From: an uncultured Lachnospiraceae bacterium
GTDB lineage: Bacteria; Bacillota; Clostridia; Lachnospirales; Lachnospiraceae
NCBI GenBank assembly: GCA_910588815.1
Contig: CAJUQY010000032.1
Coordinates: forward strand, 1 to 34,544
DNA: 34,544 nt
Direction: 5' to 3'
Positions 1-6,818 of the stretch are shown here, piece by piece. A program made the position numbers and the translations under genes. Below the pieces are notes generated by a model. That model was not told where the DNA came from and did not search any database. It was given only the letters and a program-made list of their open reading frames with translations. Position 1 is the first letter of the stretch. Each line of letters begins with the position of its first letter.

Positions 1-2
1 TG

Positions 3-1046
3 CTCTTTGTCGTTGTTGTCACACATGGGCTGATCTATCTGCTTGCCCCACGGATACAGCTTGAGATGAGTATCCCGGACGATGTTGTTGTCAGCATCAG
101 GCAGGAGCAATTTGTGACCGAGGCAGTGGAAAAGGCCCTGCCTATCTCGTTAAGCTGTTCCCTGCTGATTTCCGTTATCTGCTCACTTCTGTTTTCTAAA
201 GGGATTGCCGACCCCATCAAAAAGATTTCTGCGGCAACCGAGCAGATGATGAAATTAAACCACGGGGTGAATTGTCCTATTCATACAAAGGATGAAATTG
301 GTACGCTGGCGCGGAATGTCAACGACCTGTATTCTAATCTTCTTTCCACTATTGAATATTTAGAGCGGGAAAAGGACGCTGTGCGGGATATGGAGCGGGC
401 CAAGGCGGACTTTCTCCGAGCGGCGTCCCATGAGCTGAAAACACCTGTGACGGCGCTGAACGCCACCCTGGAAAACATGATTTTAGGTGTTGGAAAATAT
501 CGCGACTACGCCACCTACCTGTCGGAGTGTAAGGAAATGGCCGAGCAGCTTTCCGGGATGATACATGAAATTCTGGAAACCTCCAGGCTGAATTTGACTG
601 TCGAACCGCCAAAGCAGACTGACGTGTCTGAATTGCTGGCAGAACTGTGTGAACCTTATCAACTGATTGCGGCGGCACACCAAATTACGTTCTCCATTGA
701 TCTGCCGGAACGGTTTTTGGCTGTGCTGCCTGTCAGTCCGTTCAGTAAGGCGGTGTCTAATGTCCTCGCAAATGCTGTCGCCTATGCGGAAGCCGGGAAA
801 ACCGTTTCCGTCTATATGGACGAAAACTATCTAATCATTGAAAACGAATGTGATCCTATCCCTGACGATGAAATTTGCCACCTGTCTGAACCCTTTTACC
901 GTCCGGACTTTTCACGGAGCCGGGAGAACGGGGGCAATGGCCTGGGCCTTTATATCGTGGACACGCTCCTGGCCTCTCTGAACATCCCCTATTCCTTTGT
1001 GCCCATGAAGTCCCCGCCGGGGATGCGTTTTACCATTCAGCTATAA
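3..1046 (+). CDS. Sensor histidine kinase, 5' end outside window
   Basis: The reading frame is open from the first bases of the window, where it encodes a hydrophobic segment (LFVVVVTHGLIYLL), so the gene begins upstream and the ATG at 66 is internal. A second membrane segment follows (around 150-205 bp), then a HAMP-like linker, a HisKA domain with the H-box SHELKTP (phospho-accepting His codon at 429-431), an N-box around NVLANAVAYAEAG and a G-box GGNGLGLYIV. This is a membrane-bound two-component kinase that would autophosphorylate and pass phosphate to an OmpR-type response regulator, presumably encoded just upstream. A perfect terminator follows, and an ABC transporter is encoded next, which suggests that the kinase senses a peptide or antibiotic and controls that transporter. 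The signal sensed cannot be read from the sequence. Confidence 0.93.
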   Translation, partial: LFVVVVTHGLIYLLAPRIQLEMSIPDDVVVSIRQEQFVTEAVEKALPISLSCSLLISVICSLLFSKGIADPIKKISAATEQMMKLNHGVNCPIHTKDEIGTLARNVNDLYSNLLSTIEYLEREKDAVRDMERAKADFLRAASHELKTPVTALNATLENMILGVGKYRDYATYLSECKEMAEQLSGMIHEILETSRLNLTVEPPKQTDVSELLAELCEPYQLIAAAHQITFSIDLPERFLAVLPVSPFSKAVSNVLANAVAYAEAGKTVSVYMDENYLIIENECDPIPDDEICHLSEPFYRPDFSRSRENGGNGLGLYIVDTLLASLNIPYSFVPMKSPPGMRFTIQL

Positions 1047-1055
1047 GAGCAGAAC

Positions 1056-1077
1056 ACTCCCCGTCCGGGGAGTTTTT
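1056..1077 (+). terminator. Intrinsic terminator after the kinase gene
   Basis: Seven-base-pair GC-rich stem ACTCCCC/GGGGAGT with a four-base loop runs straight into TTTTT. It starts 9 bases after the kinase stop codon, so the regulatory genes and the ABC genes are separate transcription units. Confidence 0.9.
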
Positions 1078-1102
1078 CATTTCTGCTAAAAGTCCATATA
1101 CG

Positions 1103-1135
1103 TTTCATACCCATTCCATATTAGGATGCTATTCT
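1103..1135 (+). promoter_or_regulatory. Probable response-regulator-activated promoter
   Basis: TTTCATA (1103-1109) and TTCCATA (1114-1120) form a direct repeat with an 11-base period, the spacing typical of OmpR/PhoB-family binding sites. A -10-like TATTCT lies at 1130-1135 and there is no recognisable -35 box at the right distance, as expected for an activator-dependent promoter. It sits just ahead of the ABC permease gene. The assignment to the neighbouring two-component system is inference. Confidence 0.45.
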
Positions 1136-1182
1136 GAGAGTGCGTTCGGAAGAACAGCATAACAATATGGAGGTATCGGATC

Positions 1183-2619
1183 ATGGGCATTTTCAAGAGG
1201 GCGTTTCTATACGTCACACGAAAACGGGGGAAAACGGTTCTCCTGTTTGCTATCCTGCTGATTATGGCAACCCTTGTCCTGACGGGCCTGTCTATCTGGA
1301 AAGCGTCGGAGGCCGCCCAGCTTGACCTGCGTCAGAGCCTGGGCGGAAAATTTGATGTTTTCGTGGATTGGAGCGATAGTCCCTATGTGGTGAAGGAACC
1401 TGTCAAAGACGAAGTGGACGAGGAAACCGGCAAGACATCAAGCAGCTTTCTCATGTATTCTACCGTACAATTTACTTCGGAGAATATTGCCGCCATCAAA
1501 GGTGTTTCCGGCGTGAAGTATTGCAGTGCGAGGCAGGACAATCTTCTCCCGTTTGAGGGACTTTCCCTGTTTCCCGGAACAATCTCAATTGATGCAAAAT
1601 ATCAGGGTTACACAAAGACGCTGGGCGTCTACGGCACGGAGGATGATGAACTTTTCACCACCGGCACATTGACGCTGACAGAGGGGCGGCATATTTCCGC
1701 TGGAGATACCCATGTGGCGATTATCAGCCAGGACTTGGCGGAGAGAAGCGAGTTGAAAATCGGGGACTATCTCACTGCCCATAGTTACAGCGTGGAAGAT
1801 CAGGGTTTTACCGGTCAGGAAATCAAGGTACAAATCATCGGACTGTTTGCCCCGAACGTGGTGGAGCAGTTTGGGGAAACCGTCGCCGCCTATGACAAAA
1901 TTCAAAACCGGGTGTTTGTGGATTTACAGACCTCGAAAGAGTTTGACGGCGGAGAGATCAACTACGGCTTTTCTGCGCTCCATGTCACCATAGACGACCC
2001 CCGGGACATGGCGCGGGTGGTGGCCGATGTAAAGGCCCTGCCGGGAATTGACTGGAACGCTTTTACCGTGGAGGCAGACAATGAAACCTACGAAAGCGCA
2101 GCCGCGCCGCTGGCTGCGCTGAACGATTTGGTCGTGACTCTGCTGGTGGTGATTATCGTTGTCAGCGCCATCATTCTGGCCCTGATTTTGACCCTTTGGA
2201 CAAAGACCCGCATCCACGAAATTGGTGTGCTTCTGTCCGTAGGTATTAGAAAATCAGCTATCATTGGGCAGTATTTGATTGAGGTGCTTCTGATTGCCAT
2301 TCTCGCTTTTGGCCTCTCCTATTTCACCAGCAGCGCCATAGCGGGGCAGATCGGCGATCGCCTGTTGGAGCAAAGTATGCAGACCGGACCGGAAGGAGAT
2401 AACGATGTCGTATCTGCAGCCGCTGCGGTTGACGTGGGCGCAGATAATCTGATTCAAAAGTCCAAGCCTGCGGAGATCGGCATCCAAGTGTCTGTTGGGC
2501 CGGACGATTTAGCACGGCTCTATCTGATTGGCCTTGCTGTTGTCACTGCGGCTGTCAGTGCATCGTCCATTACGGTCATGCGGCTGAAACCCCGCGAAAT
2601 CCTGTCTAAAATGAGCTGA
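1183..2619 (+). CDS. FtsX-like ABC transporter permease
   Basis: 478 residues. An N-terminal membrane helix (about residues 12-40) is followed by a large extracytoplasmic domain (about 45-315) and three more hydrophobic helices (about 320-345, 365-390 and 445-465). This is the MacB/FtsX four-helix layout with one FtsX domain at the C-terminus. The start ATG is preceded by GGAGGT (1170-1175) with a 7-base spacer. The ATPase gene follows after 13 bases, so the two form one transporter. Transporters of this kind (MacB-like type VII ABC systems) often extrude or sense peptides and antibiotics rather than import nutrients. The extracytoplasmic part of the last loop is acidic and alanine-rich. Substrate unknown. 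Confidence 0.9.
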   Translation: MGIFKRAFLYVTRKRGKTVLLFAILLIMATLVLTGLSIWKASEAAQLDLRQSLGGKFDVFVDWSDSPYVVKEPVKDEVDEETGKTSSSFLMYSTVQFTSENIAAIKGVSGVKYCSARQDNLLPFEGLSLFPGTISIDAKYQGYTKTLGVYGTEDDELFTTGTLTLTEGRHISAGDTHVAIISQDLAERSELKIGDYLTAHSYSVEDQGFTGQEIKVQIIGLFAPNVVEQFGETVAAYDKIQNRVFVDLQTSKEFDGGEINYGFSALHVTIDDPRDMARVVADVKALPGIDWNAFTVEADNETYESAAAPLAALNDLVVTLLVVIIVVSAIILALILTLWTKTRIHEIGVLLSVGIRKSAIIGQYLIEVLLIAILAFGLSYFTSSAIAGQIGDRLLEQSMQTGPEGDNDVVSAAAAVDVGADNLIQKSKPAEIGIQVSVGPDDLARLYLIGLAVVTAAVSASSITVMRLKPREILSKMS

Positions 2620-2632
2620 AGGAGGAACAATT

Positions 2633-3268
2633 ATGCCTACATTGGAATTGAAAAATGTTTCTTACGCCTACGAAAAGGGCAAAGCGGTTTTGCGGAACAT
2701 CAGCGCAGAGTTGGAAACCGGAAAGATGTATGCCATCCTCGGCCCGTCCGGGTCTGGCAAGACTACGCTTCTGTCCCTGTTGGGCGGGCTGGATGTGCCG
2801 ATACAGGGCGGTGTTCTGTTCGACGGCGAGGACATTGCGACAAAGGGCCTGGAGCATCACCGCAGGAACCATGTTTCGCTGATCTTCCAGAGCTACAACC
2901 TGATCGACTATATGACGCCTGCTGAAAATGTACGGCTCACCGCCAAGCTGGATGCTGCCCCCATTTTGGAGCGGCTGGGGCTTACAAAGGGCGAAACACA
3001 GAGGAATGTTTTGAAACTGTCTGGCGGTCAGCAGCAGCGGGTGGCAATTGCGCGGGCGTTGGCTTCCGACGCCCCGGTCATCCTGGCGGACGAGCCGACC
3101 GGGAACCTGGATGCCGACACCGCCAGGGAGATCACGGCAGTTTTGAAAGAGAGCGCCCATGGGTTCGGGAAGTGTGTGGTGGTCGTGACTCACGACTGTG
3201 AGGTGGCAAAGCAGGCAGATGTGGTGCTGGAAATCAGACGGGGATATTTGAAAAAGAGGGAATATTAA
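2633..3268 (+). CDS. ABC transporter ATP-binding protein (MacB/LolD type)
   Basis: 211 residues. The Walker A motif GPSGSGKTT lies near residue 38, the signature LSGGQQQRVAIARAL near 125, Walker B VILADEPTGNLD near 148, and the switch histidine in VVTHD. The motifs and length match the ATPases that partner FtsX/MacB-type permeases. AAGGAGG precedes the ATG. It would drive the permease encoded 13 bases upstream. No accessory or export-fusion gene follows; the next 236 bases are AT-rich and hold only a terminator. Confidence 0.93.
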   Translation: MPTLELKNVSYAYEKGKAVLRNISAELETGKMYAILGPSGSGKTTLLSLLGGLDVPIQGGVLFDGEDIATKGLEHHRRNHVSLIFQSYNLIDYMTPAENVRLTAKLDAAPILERLGLTKGETQRNVLKLSGGQQQRVAIARALASDAPVILADEPTGNLDADTAREITAVLKESAHGFGKCVVVVTHDCEVAKQADVVLEIRRGYLKKREY

Positions 3269-3402
3269 GATCGACACCGTACAGGGGCCGGACACCGAGG
3301 TGCAGTGGTTGTAGTGGTCAAGCTTTTTTGTAACATTAAAAAAAACATGAGAAATATTATACAGAAGGCAGATATTATTAACAAGATAGAAGGGCTATAA
3401 TC
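3269..3402. other. AT-rich spacer between ABC operon and ssrA
   Basis: No coding potential that I can support. The base composition drops sharply compared with both sides. This stretch is where an inserted element would end if the cassette on the left had entered at the 3' end of ssrA, but I see no integrase or clear repeat here. Confidence 0.4.
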
Positions 3403-3448
3403 AAAAAAATAACCAAACATACCCGAACGTATGTCTGATTACTTTTTT
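3403..3448. terminator. Bidirectional terminator between ABC operon and ssrA
   Basis: Stem ACATAC (3417-3422) with GTATGT (3429-3434) and a six-base loop. It is flanked by seven A on the left (3403-3409) and six T on the right (3443-3448), so it can end transcription in both directions: the ssrA transcript on the minus strand and read-through from the ABC genes on the plus strand. Confidence 0.75.
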
Positions 3449-3504
3449 GATTACCTATGGTATTAAGGATGCCCAAAATCCCTTATAAATAAAGGATGTT
3501 TCAG

Positions 3505-3850
3505 TGGACCTGAGGGGAATCGAACCCCTGTCCGAAAGCCCTTCCATCCGGGTTTCTCCCATCACAGTCTTTTCTTTTTGATTCCCCCATGGGAACGCCA
3601 AAAGACAGGCTTCCCCACTCGGTAGCTTCATAATTCTTCCACCTCCGCAAAGCTTAGGAGGCGAAGTTCCTCACATCGTCGATGCCGGGATCTTAAGCTG
3701 TGAGAGACCTAAGGCCGACAGCTGCAATTAAGCAGCGTACGCTAACTGTTCGTCTGCGTTTATATTTAGGTTTTCCATGTTGGTGACGCAGTCACGGTCT
3801 GCGGATGGCTTCCCAAACTTCTGAACCCCCGTCGAAACCAGTACAAGCCC
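3505..3850 (-). ncRNA. ssrA: tmRNA (transfer-messenger RNA)
   Basis: tmRNA rescues stalled ribosomes: it is charged with alanine, then its short reading frame adds a degradation tag. On the minus strand the 5' end GGGCTTG (at 3850-3844) pairs along seven bases (two G-U) with CAGGTCC near the 3' end. The T arm has stem AGGGG/CCCCT around TTCGATT, and the 5' part carries the conserved tGGTTTCGACGGGGG block. The discriminator A is at 3505; CCA is not encoded. The tag frame lies near 3731-3787: after GTC it reads TNMENLNINADEQLAYAA and stops at TAA. The resume codon therefore appears to be ACC rather than the usual GCN. Boundaries rest on base pairing by eye. Confidence 0.93.
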
Positions 3851-3935
3851 CGGTTTTATAATTAGGAACAGTTGTTTGACGTAAATGTATTATAGGACGG
3901 CGCGGAAGGAATGTCAAGAAGAAATTTTCGGAGGG

Positions 3936-3965
3936 CTGGCATTTTCGGGGGGAAACAGCTATAAT
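3936..3965 (+). promoter_or_regulatory. Promoter for ATPase-acetyltransferase pair
   Basis: A perfect -10 TATAAT (3960-3965) is preceded by CTGGCA (3936-3941, four of six matches to TTGACA) with an 18-base spacer. The ribosome site GGAGGT follows at 3981-3986. Confidence 0.6.
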
Positions 3966-3990
3966 AGAAAAGATCGTGTGGGAGGTGTCT

Positions 3991-4767
3991 ATGAACGACA
4001 GATTTATTCAGAGCATCTGCATCGATTGGGGGCTGGTGGAGGAGGATTCCTACCTGCGGGACATCCCGGCCCTCAAGGAGATGGGAAGGCTGGAATTTGG
4101 CAGGAATATTACCTTTTTTGTGGGGGAGAACGGGACAGGGAAGTCGACTCTGACAGAGGCTGTTGCCGTGGCTTGCGGCTTCAATCCGGAGGGAGGCACG
4201 GCGGACTACCGGTTTTCCACCTTTGACGATGTGTCGGAGCTTGGCAGGGCCGTGAAGGTCGTGCGGGGATTTAAGAGACCGGGGAGCGGTTATTTCTTCC
4301 GGGCGGAGAGTTTCTTCAATGTGGCCAGCAAGGCGGAGGATTACCGGGACGGGACCGCGAAGGAGGTTTATTACGCCAGGTACGGCGGGAAATCCCTCCA
4401 CGAGCAGTCCCACGGGGAGAGCTTCCTGGCTTACTTTCAGTCCTTTACGGAGGCGGGGCTCTATGTCATGGATGAGCCGGAGGCGGCGCTTTCGCCCCAG
4501 AGGCAGCTGGCTCTTTTTATTCAGATTGCAAAGATGGCGGAGCGGGGGTCTCAGTTTATCATCGCCACCCATTCTCCCATTCTGCTGGCGATTCCCGGGG
4601 CGGAAATTTATTCCTTTGACGGTGAGGGACTTTTTTCCTGTTGTTATGAGGAAACGGAGAGCTACCGGCTGACGGAGCTTTTTATCAATGAAAAAGAGCG
4701 GATTATAAAAGAACTTTTAGAGGAAGAGGAGCAGGACGAGAAAGGAGAGGAAGGCAGATGGTTGTGA
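3991..4767 (+). CDS. AAA family ATPase, predicted (COG3910-like)
   Basis: 258 residues from the ATG at 3991, chosen because GGAGGT (3981-3986) sits 4 bases upstream; a GTG at 3976 in the same frame has no ribosome site. Walker A is GENGTGKST (residues 45-53), followed by a short insert, an SHGES signature-like motif, Walker B with YVMDEPEAALSP and ATHSPILL with the switch histidine. This is the compact ABC/SMC-like soluble ATPase family, with no membrane segments. Members are common but poorly characterised. The C-terminus is strongly acidic (repeated E/D/K). The stop overlaps the start of the next gene by 10 bases, so the two are translationally coupled and probably act together. Confidence 0.85.
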   Translation: MNDRFIQSICIDWGLVEEDSYLRDIPALKEMGRLEFGRNITFFVGENGTGKSTLTEAVAVACGFNPEGGTADYRFSTFDDVSELGRAVKVVRGFKRPGSGYFFRAESFFNVASKAEDYRDGTAKEVYYARYGGKSLHEQSHGESFLAYFQSFTEAGLYVMDEPEAALSPQRQLALFIQIAKMAERGSQFIIATHSPILLAIPGAEIYSFDGEGLFSCCYEETESYRLTELFINEKERIIKELLEEEEQDEKGEEGRWL

Positions 4768-5522
4768 AGCTTTTAAGGCCGGAGCGGGCGGGGAATTTGT
4801 TTGAGGGGTGTTCGGATACCACGCTTATTTCCTGTCTGCAGGGGGTCATGGGAGAGGTCTATGGGGACGATATGGAGCACCCGGAAGCGGCCAGGGCAAT
4901 TTTGGGGGATTTCAGCTTTTTTGGCGGAAAACCCACGGAGGAACTGCTGCTTTTGTTCAAAGATCTGGAATTTCACATTCTGGTTCCGGGATCTGAGCCA
5001 TGGGAACGGTTGATTGAGTCCTGCCTCGGAGGGAAGGTGAAGCGGGTATTTCGATACGCGATCAAGAAGGAACCGGAGATTTTTGACCGGGAAAGGCTCA
5101 GGGAAGCGGCGGCCCTTCTTCCGGCAGGATACGAACTGAGACAGATTGACGAGGAGTTGTACCATCAATGTCTGAAGGAAAGATGGAGCCGCGACTTTGT
5201 GGACAATTATCCGGATTACGACGCCTACAGGCGGCTGGGTCTTGGGATGGCTGTGGTGAAAGACGGGGAGCTGGCGGCCGGAACCTCCTCCTATTCCAGC
5301 TATCACGGCGGCATCGAGATCGAGGTTGGAACGAAGGAGCCTTACAGGAGAAGAGGACTTGCATACGCTTGCAGTGCGGGCCTGATTCTGGCCTGCCTGG
5401 AAAGGGGGCTCTATCCAAGCTGGGACGCGCAAAATCTCCATTCGGTGGGGCTGGCAAAAAAGCTGGGGTATCACTTTGACCGGGAATATGCGGTCTATGA
5501 ATATTATGGAAGAAGGGAATAA
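4758..5522 (+). CDS. GNAT family N-acetyltransferase (GNAT_acetyltran, ZmaR-like group)
   Basis: 254 residues. The N-terminal half is a less conserved domain; the C-terminal half has the acetyl-CoA-binding layout of GNAT enzymes, with GTKEPYRRRGLAYACS matching the R/Q-x-x-G-x-G/A loop, and the C-terminal beta strand LGYHFDREYAVYEY. The overall look matches the Firmicute family that includes the zwittermicin-resistance acetyltransferase, so an amino group on a small molecule is a reasonable substrate, but the actual one is not predictable. It overlaps the ATPase gene by 10 bases. A strong hairpin follows the stop codon directly. Confidence 0.82.
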   Translation: MVVKLLRPERAGNLFEGCSDTTLISCLQGVMGEVYGDDMEHPEAARAILGDFSFFGGKPTEELLLLFKDLEFHILVPGSEPWERLIESCLGGKVKRVFRYAIKKEPEIFDRERLREAAALLPAGYELRQIDEELYHQCLKERWSRDFVDNYPDYDAYRRLGLGMAVVKDGELAAGTSSYSSYHGGIEIEVGTKEPYRRRGLAYACSAGLILACLERGLYPSWDAQNLHSVGLAKKLGYHFDREYAVYEYYGRRE

Positions 5523-5548
5523 AACCGGGCCGCCGGAGGGCGGCCCGG
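5519..5548 (-). terminator. Strong hairpin terminator between convergent genes
   Basis: Ten-base-pair stem CCGGGCCGCC (5525-5534) with GGCGGCCCGG (5539-5548) and loop GGAG. On the minus strand it is followed by TTTTAT, so it best serves the aldo/keto reductase gene, but it begins 3 bases after the acetyltransferase stop and may block transcription both ways. Confidence 0.75.
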
Positions 5549-5569
5549 GGCAGTCGGGAGAAACCGTGC

Positions 5570-6595
5570 TTACAGCGGCTTTCCGGCCAGGATTTCCTTG
5601 TAATCCTTATAATTTTCCTGTAAAAGATCCGGCGTTTTGAGGCCGTAGGGACATTTTTCCATGCACTTTCCGCAGCGGATACAGTCATCGATCTTTGCCA
5701 TTATGGCCTGCACTTCAGGGGTCAGCCAGGCGGCGGAAGGAGCGCGGCGCAGCATCAGGGACATCCTTGCGCAGTCGTTGATCCGGATATGGGCCGGGCA
5801 GGTGGGCACACAGTAGCCGCAGCCGCGGCAGAAGCTGCCGGAAAGTGCGGATTTCTCTTTTTCGATGTAGGCGGCCATCTCTTCCGTCATGGCGGGAGGG
5901 TTGTCAATGTAGGATAAGAATTCGTCCAGCTCCTTCTCCCTCTGGATGCCCCAGATGGGAAGCACGTTGTCATACTGGGCTTCAAAGGCATAGGCGGCGG
6001 CAGAATTGGTGATGAGGCCGCCGGACAGAGCCTTCATGGCGATAAACCCCATGTTATGCTTTTTGCAGGCATCGACGATCTCGATGTCCTTTTCGGTGGC
6101 CAGATAGCAGAAAGGGAACTGCATGGTCTCGTAGAGATCCGATTCGATGGCCTCCATGGCCACATGGAGCCTGTGGTTGGTGATACCGATGTGGCGGACC
6201 TTTCCCTGCTCCTTGGCTTTTAAGATGGCATCGTAGAGGCCGGACTCGTCCCCCGGTTTCGGACAGAAAGCCGGATTGTGGAACTGAAGGATATCCACAT
6301 AGTCTGTCTGTAGGTTTTTCAGGCTGGTATGTAAATCATTCCAGAAGCCATCCGCATCTTGGGCCCCCGTTTTTGTGGAAATGAAAAGCTTCTCCCGGAT
6401 TCCCTTAAAAGCATAGCCCACCTTTTCCTCGCTGTCGGAATAGGCGCGGGCCGTGTCGAAAAAGTTGATTCCGTTGTCATAGGCTTTTCGGAGAAGCTTA
6501 GCCGCCTCCTCCTTCGGGATCCGCTGAATGGGCAGGGCTCCGAAGCCGTTTTTGTTGACGGTGATCCCTGTTTTTCCAAGTGTCACTGTAACCAT
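5570..6595 (-). CDS. Aldo/keto reductase with C-terminal 4Fe-4S domain
   Basis: 341 residues. The N-terminal part is an aldo/keto reductase barrel with the catalytic tetrad Asp47, Tyr52, Lys75 and His106. The C-terminal part has two cysteine clusters: C256, C259, C262, C266 and C305, C308, C311, C315 (CxxCxxCxxxCP), matching ferredoxin-type [4Fe-4S] binding. Such fused enzymes are widespread in anaerobic Clostridia and probably accept electrons through the clusters instead of, or together with, NAD(P)H. Substrate unknown. GAGGAGGT precedes the ATG. The gene is alone, divergent from the aldolase-like gene, with a near-consensus promoter and a tandem repeat in its leader. Confidence 0.93.
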   Translation of the reverse strand: MVTVTLGKTGITVNKNGFGALPIQRIPKEEAAKLLRKAYDNGINFFDTARAYSDSEEKVGYAFKGIREKLFISTKTGAQDADGFWNDLHTSLKNLQTDYVDILQFHNPAFCPKPGDESGLYDAILKAKEQGKVRHIGITNHRLHVAMEAIESDLYETMQFPFCYLATEKDIEIVDACKKHNMGFIAMKALSGGLITNSAAAYAFEAQYDNVLPIWGIQREKELDEFLSYIDNPPAMTEEMAAYIEKEKSALSGSFCRGCGYCVPTCPAHIRINDCARMSLMLRRAPSAAWLTPEVQAIMAKIDDCIRCGKCMEKCPYGLKTPDLLQENYKDYKEILAGKPL

Positions 6596-6610
6596 AAGAT
6601 ACCTCCTCGC

Positions 6611-6631
6611 AGAATGTTATCAGAATGTTAT
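6611..6631. repeat. Tandem AGAATGTTAT repeat in leader of aldo/keto reductase
   Basis: AGAATGTTAT occurs at 6611-6620 and again at 6622-6631, an exact copy with an 11-base period (one helical turn). It lies just downstream of the predicted transcription start of the minus-strand gene and before its ribosome site, a good place for a repressor. Confidence 0.7.
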
Positions 6632-6638
6632 ATTGAAA

Positions 6639-6667
6639 AGTATATCCGCCGCCGGAGGGAATGTCAA
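6639..6667 (-). promoter_or_regulatory. Promoter of Fe-S aldo/keto reductase gene
   Basis: On the minus strand: a perfect -35 TTGACA (6667-6662), 17-base spacer, -10 TATACT (6644-6639). One mismatch to consensus in total. Confidence 0.85.
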
Positions 6668-6739
6668 CTGCCGCGGCGGGCAAAACGCAGAACAGAAACG
6701 GTTTTTTGGCTTAAAAACAGAAACAGCTTTTTCAGGCGG

Positions 6740-6768
6740 TTGACAAACAGAAGCGGCAGTGTTATAAT
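6740..6768 (+). promoter_or_regulatory. Perfect consensus promoter of aldolase-like gene
   Basis: TTGACA (6740-6745), 17-base spacer, TATAAT (6763-6768). It is identical to the sigma-A consensus. Promoters this strong are usually held in check by a repressor, and a dyad lies just downstream. Confidence 0.9.
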
Positions 6769-6774
6769 TACAGT

Positions 6775-6802
6775 CGCTAACACGCTTTAAAGTGTTAAAG
6801 CG
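6775..6802. promoter_or_regulatory. Dyad between transcription start and ribosome site (operator candidate)
   Basis: CGCT-AACAC (6775-6783) is mirrored by GTGTT-AA-AGCG (6792-6802) around an eight-base centre; only the two A at 6797-6798 are unpaired. The position, from about +1 to the ribosome site at 6806, fits a repressor site or an mRNA hairpin. Confidence 0.5.
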
Positions 6803-6818
6803 ATCGGAGGAGAAAACC

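Noticed and set aside
2606..3295. Long minus-strand frame of 229 codons
   Set aside because: Lies opposite the ABC ATPase gene, has no family-like sequence and no ribosome site.
3505..3540. A tRNA gene on the minus strand
   Set aside because: The T-arm and acceptor belong to tmRNA; no D-arm or anticodon arm follows at tRNA distance, while the tag frame does.
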